This document shows positions 1 to 11,300 of a stretch of DNA of 64,000 nucleotides, one piece after another. A program made the translations under genes and the position numbers. The stretch is from Sipunculus nudus (lineage: Eukaryota > Annelida > Sipuncula > Golfingiida > Sipunculidae). The notes beneath the pieces were generated by a model. The model was not told the DNA's origin. It saw nothing but the letters and a program-made list of their open reading frames with translations, and ran no database searches. The stretch lies in NCBI GenBank assembly GCA_026874595.1, contig CM049314.1:12018729-12082728 (forward strand), written 5' to 3'. How positions within the stretch are numbered: position 1 is the stretch's first letter; the number at the start of each line of letters is the position of its first letter.

Positions 1-1540
1 AATATTATAATAATCTAAACACATGGCCACACACGTTTCTATCACATTACATATATTATACAATTGGATCAGGGCTGGATATCTTATCCACAGGTGGCTG
101 AATCAATTGGATTTATGCAGAGTAATCCTGATCAGGTAAAACAGGTTCTACCCTTCTTGGGTGTTTAGTTTCTGTGAATGTTAGCATCTGGGGTGCTTCA
201 ACAGGTTTTCCCATCATAACTCAGAGTATATTGATCCAAAAATAACAACATTTTACAAGTAACGTTGTTGTTCATTTGTTTTGGGGTATTTTTCTTTCTG
301 AAATTGAGTATTGGCCAGTAATGGCTATATGGGCATTTTTAAAGTACTAACTGGGCCAGCTTTAGCCGGCTTTAGCCAGCGGCTTAAGCCTGGGATGGCT
401 CTTACCAGCCAACCGTGATGTTTTAATATGTACTTATTTCATGTCATTTTGACTGATTCCACTTTCTATTTATTTAATGAACATTTTGGAGAATACATGC
501 ATCCCAGCAGCTTTCCACCAATAAAACAATGCAACACTTAGGGATTAATATGATCATCATGCAGGCAGATATAGGCCATTTCAGAGGGTAGATATAGTAA
601 TTTAGGTTGAAATCAATTATCATTCGTGATTAGTAATAGTAATAGACTATTACTGCTTTTTTATGTAATAGTAATAGACTAAACATTTTAGCTGTAATAG
701 TAATAGAAACAGAAGGCAAAGTAATAGAGTAATACATATTACTTTCTATTACTTTCTGTAACACCATTGGTCATGAAGCATATCAGCAAATAATGCTGAA
801 CTGACTCAGTTCTTGTCTAGTGATTGCCCAGGACGTGCCTATTGTTAGGGAAACAGGGGCCGGCTGTTATACAGGTGGTGTCAACTGGTGCTAAATACAC
901 AGGAGCACTTGGCAGAGCAGGTCTCAGCCAATTGACCTAAACCTATATCACTATCTGACTTTTAATTACAAGACCATGAATAAACAGAGGCATGTTTGAT
1001 GTTGAGACAAATAAATAGGGTAATATTATTGTAACATGTCTTATCTCACATCAGTTAATATCATGTATATTCTGAATTGCATCAAGACTAGTTTTCACCA
1101 ACCAGTTAGCATTTCAATAATACACATTGCAATAAAACACATTAAAGGAAAAATATAATAATGAACCAGAGGCAGAGCAGACCCAAAATGTTCATGATAA
1201 GTTTAAGATGTTTTCAGTACCCAACATGTACTGCAGCCTACAATGCTATGAACTCCTACCAGTACTTATATCACTTGAATAAACCCATACTACAAGTACA
1301 TGTTTAATCTAGTTTTAATATATAATGTTCTTTTAAAACAATTCTGTTAATACTTGTCTTTTATAATACAGTGGTAAGTTTGCAGTTTTCTTCCAACATC
1401 TTTAATCATTCCTTTTTATGTATTGAACATGTGATGAAATCTTGAGGTACACAGTATTTTTTATGGAACATATAAGTTGTGATTGGGAAATGGGATATAG
1501 CTGTTTATTCATTTACATACATACGGATCCATCAGCTTTG
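1..1540. other. AT-rich non-coding stretch
   Basis: No gene is visible. Open frames are short and show no domain. The only structure is a TAATAG-rich simple-repeat patch near 640-775. Confidence 0.6.
640..775. repeat. imperfect TAATAG simple repeat
   Basis: Repeated TAGTAATAG words alternate with their complement-like ATTACT words. A second patch of the same composition lies at about 2905-2990, so the two are probably pieces of one low-complexity family. Confidence 0.6.
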
Positions 1541-1735
1541 ATACTAATTAATCGGTGTGCACCCGGTGAGACGCATCCCGATAAGACGTACGTCCCAACG
1601 GACCGTGCGATAAAACGCAGGGCGGCAGGACGCACTATATAAACAATGACGAGTGGCCGGTAGGACGCACTCCATAAACATCGCCCCGTCTCCAATTAGG
1701 CGTGTCGTGCTGCGGGACCCGGCGTGTTTACCTCC
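1541..1735. other. CpG-dense block, possible repeat remnant
   Basis: A GC-rich, CpG-rich island of about 195 bp sits abruptly in AT-rich DNA. It contains two diverged copies of a GGACGCACT-ATAAACA word (near 1628 and 1673). No domain is visible in any frame. It could be a fragment of a mobile element or an unmethylated regulatory island; the sequence does not decide. Confidence 0.4.
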
Positions 1736-1904
1736 TGCCCGGCTACGTCTCTCTTTAATAAGTGTATTTTTTATGATTTAAACTACGCTAAACCAACCCT
1801 CCTGAGTAACACCTATGATCGTCACCACAGCTGAGTCTGTTAGTTCATCTGGAGTCAATCAGTAGTAAGCCACAAACATTAATTATAAGTCATCAATTAT
1901 AATT

Positions 1905-2305
1905 CCCTTCCTTCTTCGCTCCTTCCATCCTTCTTTCTTCCCTTCGTTACCTGATTCTTTCTTTCAGTCTTTCTTTCTTTCAGTCTTTCATTCTTTCTTT
2001 CAGTCATCCTTTCTTTCTTTCAGTCTTTCTTTCTTTCAGTCTTTCTTTCTTTCAGCCTTTCTTTCTTTCAGTCTTTCTTTCTTTCAGTCTTTCCTTCATC
2101 CTTCCATTCGTTACATGATTCTTTCTTTCTTTTTTTTTCTTTCTTTCATTCTTTCTTTCAGTCTTTCTTTCTTTCAGTCTTTCTTTCTTTCTTTCTTTCA
2201 GTCTTTCTTTCTTTCTTTCAATCATTTTTTCTTTCAGCCTTTCTTTCTTTCAGTCTTTCTATCTTTCTTTCAGTCTTTCCTTCATCCTTCCCTTCGATAC
2301 ATGTT

Positions 2306-2345
<40 letters not shown>

Positions 2346-2395
2346 TCCTCTTCCGGTCTTTCTTTCAGTTCTTCTTTTTTTCTTTCTTTCATAAT
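1905..2395. repeat. polypyrimidine minisatellite (CTTTCTTTCAGT)n
   Basis: About 490 bp of CTTT tetranucleotides is regularly interrupted by CAGT, giving a 12-bp higher-order unit with pure (CTTT)n runs near 2305-2347. Open frames here, rich in Phe/Leu/Ser or Lys/Arg, are products of the repeat and not genes. Confidence 0.9.
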
Positions 2396-2904
2396 CATAT
2401 GCAGTTATCATAAATAACTCCTCTGGTGAACATTTTAAGTTACACTGACATTCATTGAACATGTATTAACTATATGGAAGAAAATGAAATATATACTGAA
2501 GTATGTAAGATTGATACATTTAAGTGAAATATATATGACGAAAAAATGTACAAATATTCATTTAAATCAATATTTTCCATATGCCATGTCATTTACAATG
2601 GGCATGCTTTCAAATTATATGTATATTCATACAATTATCTTACATGTCTTCTTGTAAGGGCCACTTTTTCATTATAAATGTTTCAAAATTAAAATAATCA
2701 TAATTAAAGATGCTATTATAACTAAGATCTGCAGTATCATTGTAAAAATGTCGCTGTAAATGACAAACAGTATAAATAAATTATGTATATAAGTGTAATA
2801 TAACTTGGTGGACATATAGGTGCTTGTCATATTAGTTTACACATGTAATTGTAGTGTTATGTCATAGTGATGTTGACTGCAGAAGGTCCCGGATCTCCTA
2901 TCAG

Positions 2905-2990
2905 TATAAATAATAGTAAGAGATACCCAAGTAATAGTAATAGCAATATCAGAAATTGAAAGTTATAGTTATAGTAATAGAAGTGATCTT
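2905..2990. repeat. second TAATAG-type patch
   Basis: Short tract of GTAATAGTAATAG words related to the patch near 640-775. Confidence 0.5.
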
Positions 2991-2995
2991 ATAGA

Positions 2996-3505
2996 TCCCA
3001 TGTCTGCTCAGGGATGGACAGACAATAGGAAAACACACACACATTGCTATAGTATAGCTCAGTATGACGAGAGGGGTCTTAAGTTAAACATTCTACATGA
3101 GAATTCCTAACACATAGGGATTATATGGCTAAATAAGGAATATATACACGTCACAACAGCACCGCCTGACAGCACTGCTACGTGCACGCACTGGAGGCGG
3201 CCTGGTGTAGGTTCCGTTCATTTCTACGGAATATGAATATCTGAATTGACAGAAACTCTAACGGGTAGTGGTATATCTAATTTGTAAAGTCAAATCAGAA
3301 CGGAAGCAGGTAAACCGTGGTCTTGATAAAACCCAACTCTGTATTAATGATATAGATAAGCGTCTGATTTGTAAACGCAGCCCTGTTCATAGTTGGTGCC
3401 ATAGAATGTTAAATGAAACCTGTGAAAACTTTTTTTAAGTGAAAATATTTTGAAAAATTACCCGTGGTAATGATGTCCTTGACAATAAACAAAACGAACA
3501 CATCG
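2996..3505. other. non-coding, nothing recognised
   Basis: No gene visible. A roughly 30-bp segment near 3289 (AGTCAAATCA and GCAGGTAAACC words) recurs near 5846, indicating a small dispersed repeat. Confidence 0.5.
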
Positions 3506-3706
3506 CCCCCCCCCCCCCCATCCCCTTCTCCATTCTAGATGTAGGTTGTTTTACTGACACCTTTCAGATAAATGGCACGTTGGGTGACGTCATTGTGTTC
3601 TGTGACGTCATGACTCGCCTCCAAAGATGGAAATGTCGTCTTATACTACGTTCTAGTGAAAACATGTGTGCTTTAAATACCCCCCCCCCCCCCCCAAAAA
3701 AAAAAA
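3506..3706. repeat. poly-C and poly-C/poly-A tracts
   Basis: Runs of about 14 C at 3506-3519 and about 16 C followed by 11 A at 3680-3706. Tract lengths may be inexact in the assembly. Confidence 0.8.
3585..3610. promoter_or_regulatory. paired palindromic CRE-like sites
   Basis: Two perfect TGACGTCA octamers lie at 3585-3592 and 3603-3610, 18 bp apart start to start. This is the consensus of CREB/ATF bZIP proteins. No gene start is visible nearby, so regulatory use is only possible. Another TGACGTCA lies near 15589. Confidence 0.35.
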
Positions 3707-3710
3707 CCCA

Positions 3711-4728
3711 CTCATTCCAGGGTTATTCACGCTTGGATTTACGTCAAAATTGAACTTATAAAATTATCAATCGACACGCATTTGCTATTGAATTAGAAAG
3801 GCAAGTCATTTTAAAGATGCATTTTTGACGTAGGTTTCTTCCACCGATTGTTCTTCTGCTTGCTTTTTAAGGTTATGTCTGTCTCTTGGCGCTTAATTGT
3901 GCAATTTTTTTTAAATACATTAATATTATCAGCACCCGCGGAAAATCCACTGCTTTATATGATTAATAGCTTTGTATATTCTGTTAGGGACTAAACGACA
4001 CATATTTTTTTTCCTAAAATTTTCGAATGAACTTTTGTCATGTGTTTCACATACATGATATTCAGCTTACCTATGCTAGAACTATCCACTAAATCCCCTA
4101 CCCAAAATATCTTCAAAGAATGCAAATTATTCTGTTCCAGAAACCACACACAAAATACGTTTTGGAAAGAGACGTGAGGCATATTCAGCGTGCACGAATT
4201 TTAACGTGAGAACTTTCTTTCCGATAAATAACATTGGTCTAACAACAGCATTGCTCTTAAAATATTGAAGATATAACCATTGTAAAATGATGTATTCTAC
4301 TTTGAAATTATATGCATATAAAAGAGTGAAAGTTTATGAAAGATACTTTGTAAAAATTGAAGCTCAGATGACATAGTGAAATACGATGTTTATTCAGTGT
4401 TGTTAGTTGAGGGTAGTCTTTGGCATGCGTTGTTCGTAAACACAAGCATATGACGTTGACGGCTCTTGTACGCGGAACGTATGCTTGCCAATACGAATAG
4501 GCAGGCTCGGAAAAATATAATCTAATAGTATTAAATGTTTGGTTTGAGTAATGTTAGTTGTCAAGGAATAAGCATGTCTGATCCAAAACTGACAACTCTC
4601 CTAAATAAGAACGCAGCCATAATCACAATTCCACACATCATTACCTAGTCCCTTATGACATGCATCAACGATGCAAGTTTGATGACTGTGCATAAAAGTT
4701 TTTTCAAGTGCTTGTGTTCAAATCATTA
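3711..4728. other. non-coding, nothing recognised
   Basis: AT-rich sequence without a supportable gene. Minus-strand frames near 4000-4180 are short and featureless. Confidence 0.5.
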
Positions 4729-5115
4729 TAGCATTATCGCCTCTGTGACCTTGTGCCTCAAATCGGTTCAACTTATTGCGTTAACCTCATTTAATCATTT
4801 TTGCTTCTGTGACCTTTAAAGATTGTGTCAAGTTCATCCATATTCAAATTTTACCAAGCCTTTTTTAAGGCGTTTCAGTGCTTCTAGTTTGGTACCTGTA
4901 CCTCGAATTCTTTTCTATTATTGCGTTAACATCATTTTAGCATTATCGCCCCGTGTCAAGGTCATCCATCCGTATTATCGCCCCGTAACAAGGTCATCCA
5001 TCCGTATTTGAACTTAACTTAGCATTACATGTGAGTATGGTGACTGTATGTTAATTTGTTTTTTATGTTGTTGCGTAAACATCAATCTTCGACGGACGGA
5101 CGGACGGACGGAAAG
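4729..5115. repeat. dispersed repeat with internal tandem units, CGGACGGA end
   Basis: Variants of a unit with GCATTATCGCC, GTGACCTT and AAGGTCATCCATCCGTAT recur several times between 4729 and 5005. The block closes with five CGGA tetramers near 5093-5112. A similar grammar (tandem internal units plus CGTCCTTC or CGGA runs) is seen at 33509-33567 and 18107-18120, which suggests a common mobile family. Confidence 0.55.
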
Positions 5116-6197
5116 ACCCCACCATTTTTATGTATACCCGCCGACGGTGCCTTTGTTTAAAAAAGACTATTCCAATTTCCCCCATGTGGAAGCCGTCCAT
5201 TCGTATGCAATGGTTCTGTCAGTAGCTAAGTGAAACCTATTTACCGGAGCATGAAATGTATTACATGAAACGGGCACATTTGAAAGAATGACTGATTTAG
5301 ATATTCTGGCGGGGGTCCGTAGGCTCCCACCACCTATCCGTTTACAGAAGCACTGGACTTTGGTTCAAAGTCCCTGGGGATTGAAGATCCTAAATATTCA
5401 GGTTGAAGGGACTTCCTTTTGAACCATTTTTTTTATCAAACATTACATAAATCGGCTGAAATATTAAAAGTTTGGTTTTAATGGATAGATGTTTCTGAAG
5501 GTATAGAAATCAACATTCCTGTAAACCCAATAAACATTAGTGTAAAGGGTTTTAGTTCCTTTTGTTCCCTCAACGGAAAACCGCTCGCTATTGAAAGCAG
5601 ATTTATGAAGACGGGGTCAATCGGGATTACAGGTGATCCCGCTTGACCTCATATTGTCCGGCATGAAAATCCCAAGGCGCCTCTACGGTTTGTAGACATG
5701 AAAGCAAAAAAGAAATAGTTTCCCCTTGTTGGGAAGTATTAAAAATATTAATTGTGCAGCTTAATAGGAAACTGTCCCCCAAAATGAAACAAACTTGTCC
5801 CAGAAGAGGACTCCAACGATACGACCTGGCCGGGAATTTGGGGAGTCAAATCATAGCAGAAGCAGGTAAACCACTCTGTAGAAAAAAAATTGTGTATTAA
5901 TTAATTAGATTTTTTTAACACTAGGTCATTGGTATGCAACTCAGAGAGATAAATGCATCACAAGTTAAATTTGTCCATCAAGAGCATCAACAACCAAATA
6001 TGCATTGCCAATTCAGGTATTTATCCTATTTCAGAGTATTATTATAAGTCAAATGCAGGAACGGGGGAAAAACGTTGAATCGATATTTGTGAAACCCTAT
6101 AAGTCGGTTATGAGCCAGGACAAACCTTAATGACATTTTGATCCATGTATGTACCAAGTCAGGTATAGAAAATGTCAACATAAAATCATAGGTGCAG
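5116..6197. other. non-coding; one hairpin
   Basis: No gene visible. An imperfect hairpin at 5615-5648 has 13-bp arms with one mismatch (GGTCAATCGGGAT / ATCCCGCTTGACC) and an 8-nt loop. It may be the end of a decayed element. Confidence 0.45.
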
Positions 6198-6617
6198 CTA
6201 GCGCCAGATCGGCCCTCTGACATTATGGCCAGATCACTGGCTTGCCAGATTGCCTGGACATCTAACTCTGAGGATCGCATTATAAGGCCCCATGAGGATG
6301 CAAATATTTTCGGCGTTTTTGATAACGCCTCATTGCTTACAAGTATCGAGTCACTTCAAATAAACCCACTAGACCTTTTAATAAGTTTCTTATCTCTCCT
6401 CTAACGACACCTAACATGTGTGTGAAATATTCCGTTATAACCCAATATATTCGTGTATTGTTCTGCATGTATGGCAGATTCCTACCTTCGGTCTGCCCGT
6501 TGACTGTATGCGGAGATCCGGTTATAAAGCGTGGCGTGGACTTGCAGGGCGGTTCTCCATTTGGCTTGTGTCACGACTCAGTAGGGGTCCTAACTGAGTC
6601 GTGTTTGTCACGGCTAA
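6198..6617 (+). mobile_element. Helitron-like non-autonomous element, copy 1
   Basis: A 420-bp block matches 10390-10806 closely along its whole length and then similarity stops at both ends. The 3' end has an 11-bp perfect hairpin (CACGACTCAGT / ACTGAGTCGTG, 6572-6603), then 10 nt, then CTAA. Hairpin plus CTRR is the classical Helitron 3' signature. A convincing 5' TC end and A/T insertion dinucleotide are not seen, so the class is tentative. It encodes nothing. Confidence 0.5.
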
Positions 6618-7004
6618 GGTGCAGCCAATGGGAAGTACTCTTAATAATTCGATTCCATCTTAAGCAAATCGGAAAAAGAATATCTTTTCTATTATATGAG
6701 TGAATAAACCTCCTTAAATGTCGCCCCATCAATGCCGATGAAAAGTTGAAAAAATACTGGCGGGTGAAAGGTTACTTTATTCTTGTATAACGTGCTTTTT
6801 GTAACATTGTATTTGATCAGAAGGCCCAAAGAGTATATTTTCAGGCATGGAAAGTGATCAGGTGTTAATCAGTGACGTGAAGACATCACCCAAGATAGAT
6901 TGATGTAGCATAACGCATGCTGTGAGCAAAACGTGTGTACAACTGAACTGATAACAAGACGAAGGATGTTTTAATCTGTCCACTCTGTGTCTCCAAATCA
7001 AGTA

Positions 7005-7874
7005 CAGTGAACTCCCGCATGACGACCACCCTGTTAACATGACCACCTCGCTAACACGGCCACTTTTCTTGGTCCCAGAATTGTCTTATATAAATTATCA
7101 TATAAAAAAAACTTCGTTAACACGACCACCCCGCTATCACGACCACCTTTTTTGGTCCCGACCTTCAGATGAGCCCCCGTATCATGACCACTGGCGCGTG
7201 GCGACCGCGGCCCGTTGAGCAGATGACACGATCATCGCCTAGCTTGGACTTAGATAATAGCCCCCGATTAATTAGCCGGGGACGTGGGAAAGCCCGCTTT
7301 CATCTGCCCAGCCATAGTTAGGCTTGTTTATAATGCCGCCCAATCTGTTATCCAAACTACACGCATCATAGATATTGGACTTCATGGTCAATTACATTGT
7401 TTGTTGAGTACGGCTGTTAGATAAGCATTTAGCAGACTGATCAAAAAAGGAATTTGGCAAACATAACTGACACCACACGCATACATTCAGATGAGTAAAG
7501 TATCAAGCAGGAACCATATAAATAACACTTAGAATGTGATGTGTTCATTCTGTTCTCACAACGTGTTCGACATCAGACCATGTTCGTGTTAAGACCAACG
7601 GCGACTGTTTGTTTCATTTGTGTGTTTTATTTCTATGTGAATAAAACTTTTGATTCATAATCGTGTTTGTGATTAATTTTTCTTTATATTTTAAATTTTA
7701 AATAATCAGGGAAAACAAATTAACATTTAATTGAAATACCCATATAATCGCCTGCTTTAATATTGGCAGACAAATACAACAAGACAAACGATACAAGCCC
7801 GCTATCACGAACACCCCGCCAACACGACCACTTTGTCTGGTCCCGCAGGTGGTCACGTTAGCGCGGTTTTACTG
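7005..7874. mobile_element. Tigger/pogo-like MITE with TA target duplication
   Basis: The 870-bp element is flanked by TA (7003-7004, 7875-7876). Its ends are inverted copies starting CAGTGAACTCCCGC and CAGTAAAACCGCGC, continuing to a shared GACCACC core. Subterminal blocks repeat ACGACCACC/ATGACCACC words at both ends (7021-7160, 7800-7858). TA duplication with CAGTRAA ends is typical of the pogo/Tigger branch of Tc1-mariner. No transposase frame is present, so it is non-autonomous. Confidence 0.75.
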
Positions 7875-8097
7875 TATAATATAGCACACACAGACCTTTG
7901 CGTGTCTGTGCGTTTGCAAGACCTGGTACGGCTCAGTGAAGTCCTTTTGGGGGTTTGTGGCGTTTAACACACTATATCCTCCGGGTGTGTGTGACCACCT
8001 CTATCATAGAGCTGATGTGTTATGACCTCATCATCATGAAAACATGCTTATTTTAGTCACAATAATGAAGTATAGAGGGAGGTCAGCCTAAAACAAA

Positions 8098-8103
8098 TTT
8101 ATT
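8098..8103 (-). terminator. polyadenylation signal of C1q gene 1
   Basis: AATAAA on the minus strand, about 25 nt past the stop codon. It is conserved in position relative to the paralogue (18446-18451). Confidence 0.7.
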
Positions 8104-8127
8104 GAACAGGAAATGCTGATCGTTTAA

Positions 8128-8331
8128 TCAAGGATGTAAGTAGAACCCAGAGAAGCTTGTCTGAGCGTTGGCGTTACTGTACAGCGTAGAGCCTAGTGGA
8201 ACATGTATCCACAAGGTGTCGTTCTCCTCGCATTCTATCTGCACGGACCGAGACAGAGTATCTGTTCCAGGGTGGCTCACATCGTTCCTGTTGATCTCAG
8301 CATAAGGGTTGTTGTTGTGCATGAGAGTCAT
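8128..8331 (-). CDS. C1q gene 1, exon 5 (end of third C1q domain)
   Basis: Phase-0 acceptor TTGTAG precedes the exon. It encodes 67 residues ending SFSGFYLHP and stop, the typical last strand of a C1q fold. The third C1q is therefore split by a 979-bp intron, while domains 1 and 2 are not split. Confidence 0.9.
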   Translation of the reverse strand: MTLMHNNNPYAEINRNDVSHPGTDTLSRSVQIECEENDTLWIHVPLGSTLYSNANAQTSFSGFYLHP

Positions 8332-11300
8332 CTACAAGATTATAATAATAACAATAAAAATAACAAATAACATTTATAATGACAAAATAAATAATAATTA
8401 TAATAATGATAATAATAATAATAATAATAAAATAACATCATTTTATACTCAAGTTTATTATCATCATCATTTATTCAACTACCATTGATGTTAAATAATG
8501 AGAACAATATAGTGTACTGATTGTCTTATAATTCTGAATTTCATAATCCAGTTGATCAATTATATATAATAGCGTTAGCAATTTTGAATGCCTCAGATAA
8601 AGTTACAAAAGGCGGTGCCCTTTGGAGGTTTTCAATACTTTGGGCCCATGTTTGATGTACTGTTTATTGAACGTGGAAGAACAATCTTGAGGATAAGGAT
8701 AACATGCTATTTGCCTTCCAGGTTTCAGGTTTACAGGGATATGGAATAAAAGTTAGGTCTGAACTGTAAAATCATATTAACGCATCATGAGTCGTTCAGT
8801 TATTATAGCGAAGCTCTGAGGTTTTATTCATATTTCACCATGATGAAGCACCGATGCTCTAAAGTCGAAGTCCAACACCGAGACCTGAAGGCTACGTCCT
8901 GTTTGTAAAGTGTGCCCTTTGTGCATGTTACCAATCACTTACCGTCATCAGTGGGGTTGAGATATTTGATAAGAATGACTTTTTTCTCACAATTTGACTT
9001 TTTGGCATTCCTTAAAATAGTTTGATTTCAGTTTCGCTCAATGAATTAGACATATGTCACATTATTTAGTCACACCTAATTGTTTTAAATGGCCTGTAGA
9101 TTTATGCAAATATTGCCAAATTTCAATGGCCACCCATGTGAGACAGACCTCTTAATACGATTAGCATTTTCAATATTAGATAAAGAATGTGGTCTTTACT
9201 ACCTGAACTATAGATTACTTGTTTAGGTAACATGAGTTCAATATTAACACATTACAAACATGAGATGGTTAAAGTTTTTTTTAATCATATTATTTGTTTT
9301 GCATATTTACCTGGGCATCGTCATGTGCTTCAACACCGGCACTTATATGAACGAAGTATACACCGGAGACCGCACATGTAATGGTGTTGTTTGCCCACAT
9401 GTTACCAATATTCACCAAAACTTGGTTAAATGATACCGGAGCCAGTCCGCCGTTGATATTGGTTGTGCTGTACAGACCCCATGCGTATTGAATGTCGTGG
9501 TCAGGGGCGTAATGGAAGCCTGAGAAGCTAGTTAACATATTATCATCCGAGAAGCCACCAGTGGACGAGGCGTCGATTGTGACCACTTGATTGGTACTCA
9601 GGGGAAGCATAACGCTTCTGCTGATTGTGTCATTGTTAAAATCTCTCCCGACCGAGCGCTCAATACCTAGAATTCGGTTGTTGTTAACCAAGAGACTGGT
9701 GGTGGTGGTGCCGTTAGCATGTAACCCAACGGAAAACGAAAAGAAATATGCTCCTGCTGCTGGAGCACGGAAATGATTTTGAGCAGAGTTCCATGCGTTT
9801 CCTTGGTTGTAGGTAATGGTATCGTAAGTGATCTTTCCTGGTCCATGTGAAGTTGTGCGTGCAACGCTGAATGCTGTTGCTATGCTAAATGTACCGGAAA
9901 GGGCTGCGGTACCCCATGATGTTTCTATTCCTGACGGTGTACTGTACAAGTTACCGCCACTAGCCATGCTGGCAAGCTGGTTTGATTCCAGATAGACCAA
10001 CACGTCGCGGCCCACCGTGTCAGTGCCGACAAGTCCAGCACGGTCACGGTAAAGACTGAACCGAGCTGCTGAGTTAACGGCGAAAATGTAATTTAAAGCC
10101 TGATTGCCATAGGTTCCAGCACTCAGGCTGACCAGATATAACCCACTGACAAGTATCCGGACCTGGTTTGCAGCTTCATCGTAGTTTCCACCATAGTTTA
10201 AAATGACCAGGTCAAAGTTGACAGGAAACTGCTGGCCTGTGTGTTCGTAGATGTTTGCCACGAAACTGGCGACCCCTGTAACAGGAGGAAACAACTTGCA
10301 TTAGTGAATTGACACGATGATATGATGAGTTATAACGATCTGTGCTGATTATAATCCTAACCTTTAGGTGATACATGTCTTGCCTGTTTCTAGCGCCAGA
10401 TCCGCCCTCTGACATTATGGCCAGATTACTGGCTTGCCAGAGTGGGAGTGCCTGGACGTCTAACTCTGAGGATCGAGTTAATGAGGATGCAAATATTTTT
10501 GTCATTTTTGACGACGCCTCATTGCTTACAAATATCTTGTCACTTCAAATAAACCCACTAGACATTTTAATAAGTTTCTTATCTCTCCAACGACACCTAC
10601 TTTGTGTGAAATAACCCGTTATTACCCAATATATTCGTATATTGTTCTGCATGTTTCGGAGATTTTTGCCTGCGGTCTGCCCGCTGACTGTATGCGGAGA
10701 TATATACGGTTATCAGGCGCGGCGGGGACTTGCAGGGCGGTTCTAAATTTGGCTTGTGTCACGACTCAGTAGGGGGTCCTAACTGAGTCGTGTTTGTCAC
10801 GGCTAGCCTGTTTTAGCATTGTATTTCCTATTTCATTTGTTTAAAATTCTTGCCCTCTTCAAAGGATTCAATGAACCGTAGCTTATTAAGATGAGGTCAA
10901 AGACTGTAATTGGGCAGGATATAAATAGTTTATATCTATGACTAAATAAGGGTCGTGTCAAACTAATAAACAAATCTAATTAATCGGATTTATAAGCATG
11001 TACATCTGCTTAAATATTTACAATTATATAAGATTTCCTTTACCTCACTACCAGACATGACTTTTTAGTGACGTTAACTTTGTTTACACTCGGTAAGAAA
11101 TATTAATATTTACATTTTATGTTACTTTGTAAAATTAATCTGTTTTGCTTGCGTGGGTAAAACCTGTCAGCCATAAATAAAAAAAAATATGAACCAAAGC
11201 CACATGTATTGAATTAAACGTATTTATGTCCGCAGGTACTTTATGTTTTATAATACTTAATGTTACAGTAATGGTGACAACAACAATAATTAACATATAC

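Noticed and set aside
2115-2462. Open frames of 100 and 67 codons on opposite strands
   Set aside because: They are translations of the CTTT/CAGT minisatellite with Phe/Ser/Leu or Lys/Arg monotony; no domain or splice signal.
9591-9864. Plus-strand and alternate minus-strand frames inside the C1q exon
   Set aside because: Shadows of the triple-C1q coding exon in other frames; the same shadows recur in gene 2.
10212-10614. Overlapping 97- and 79-codon frames, echoed at 6026-6404
   Set aside because: They lie in the Helitron-like repeat; both copies are open only because they are the same element, and it is non-coding.
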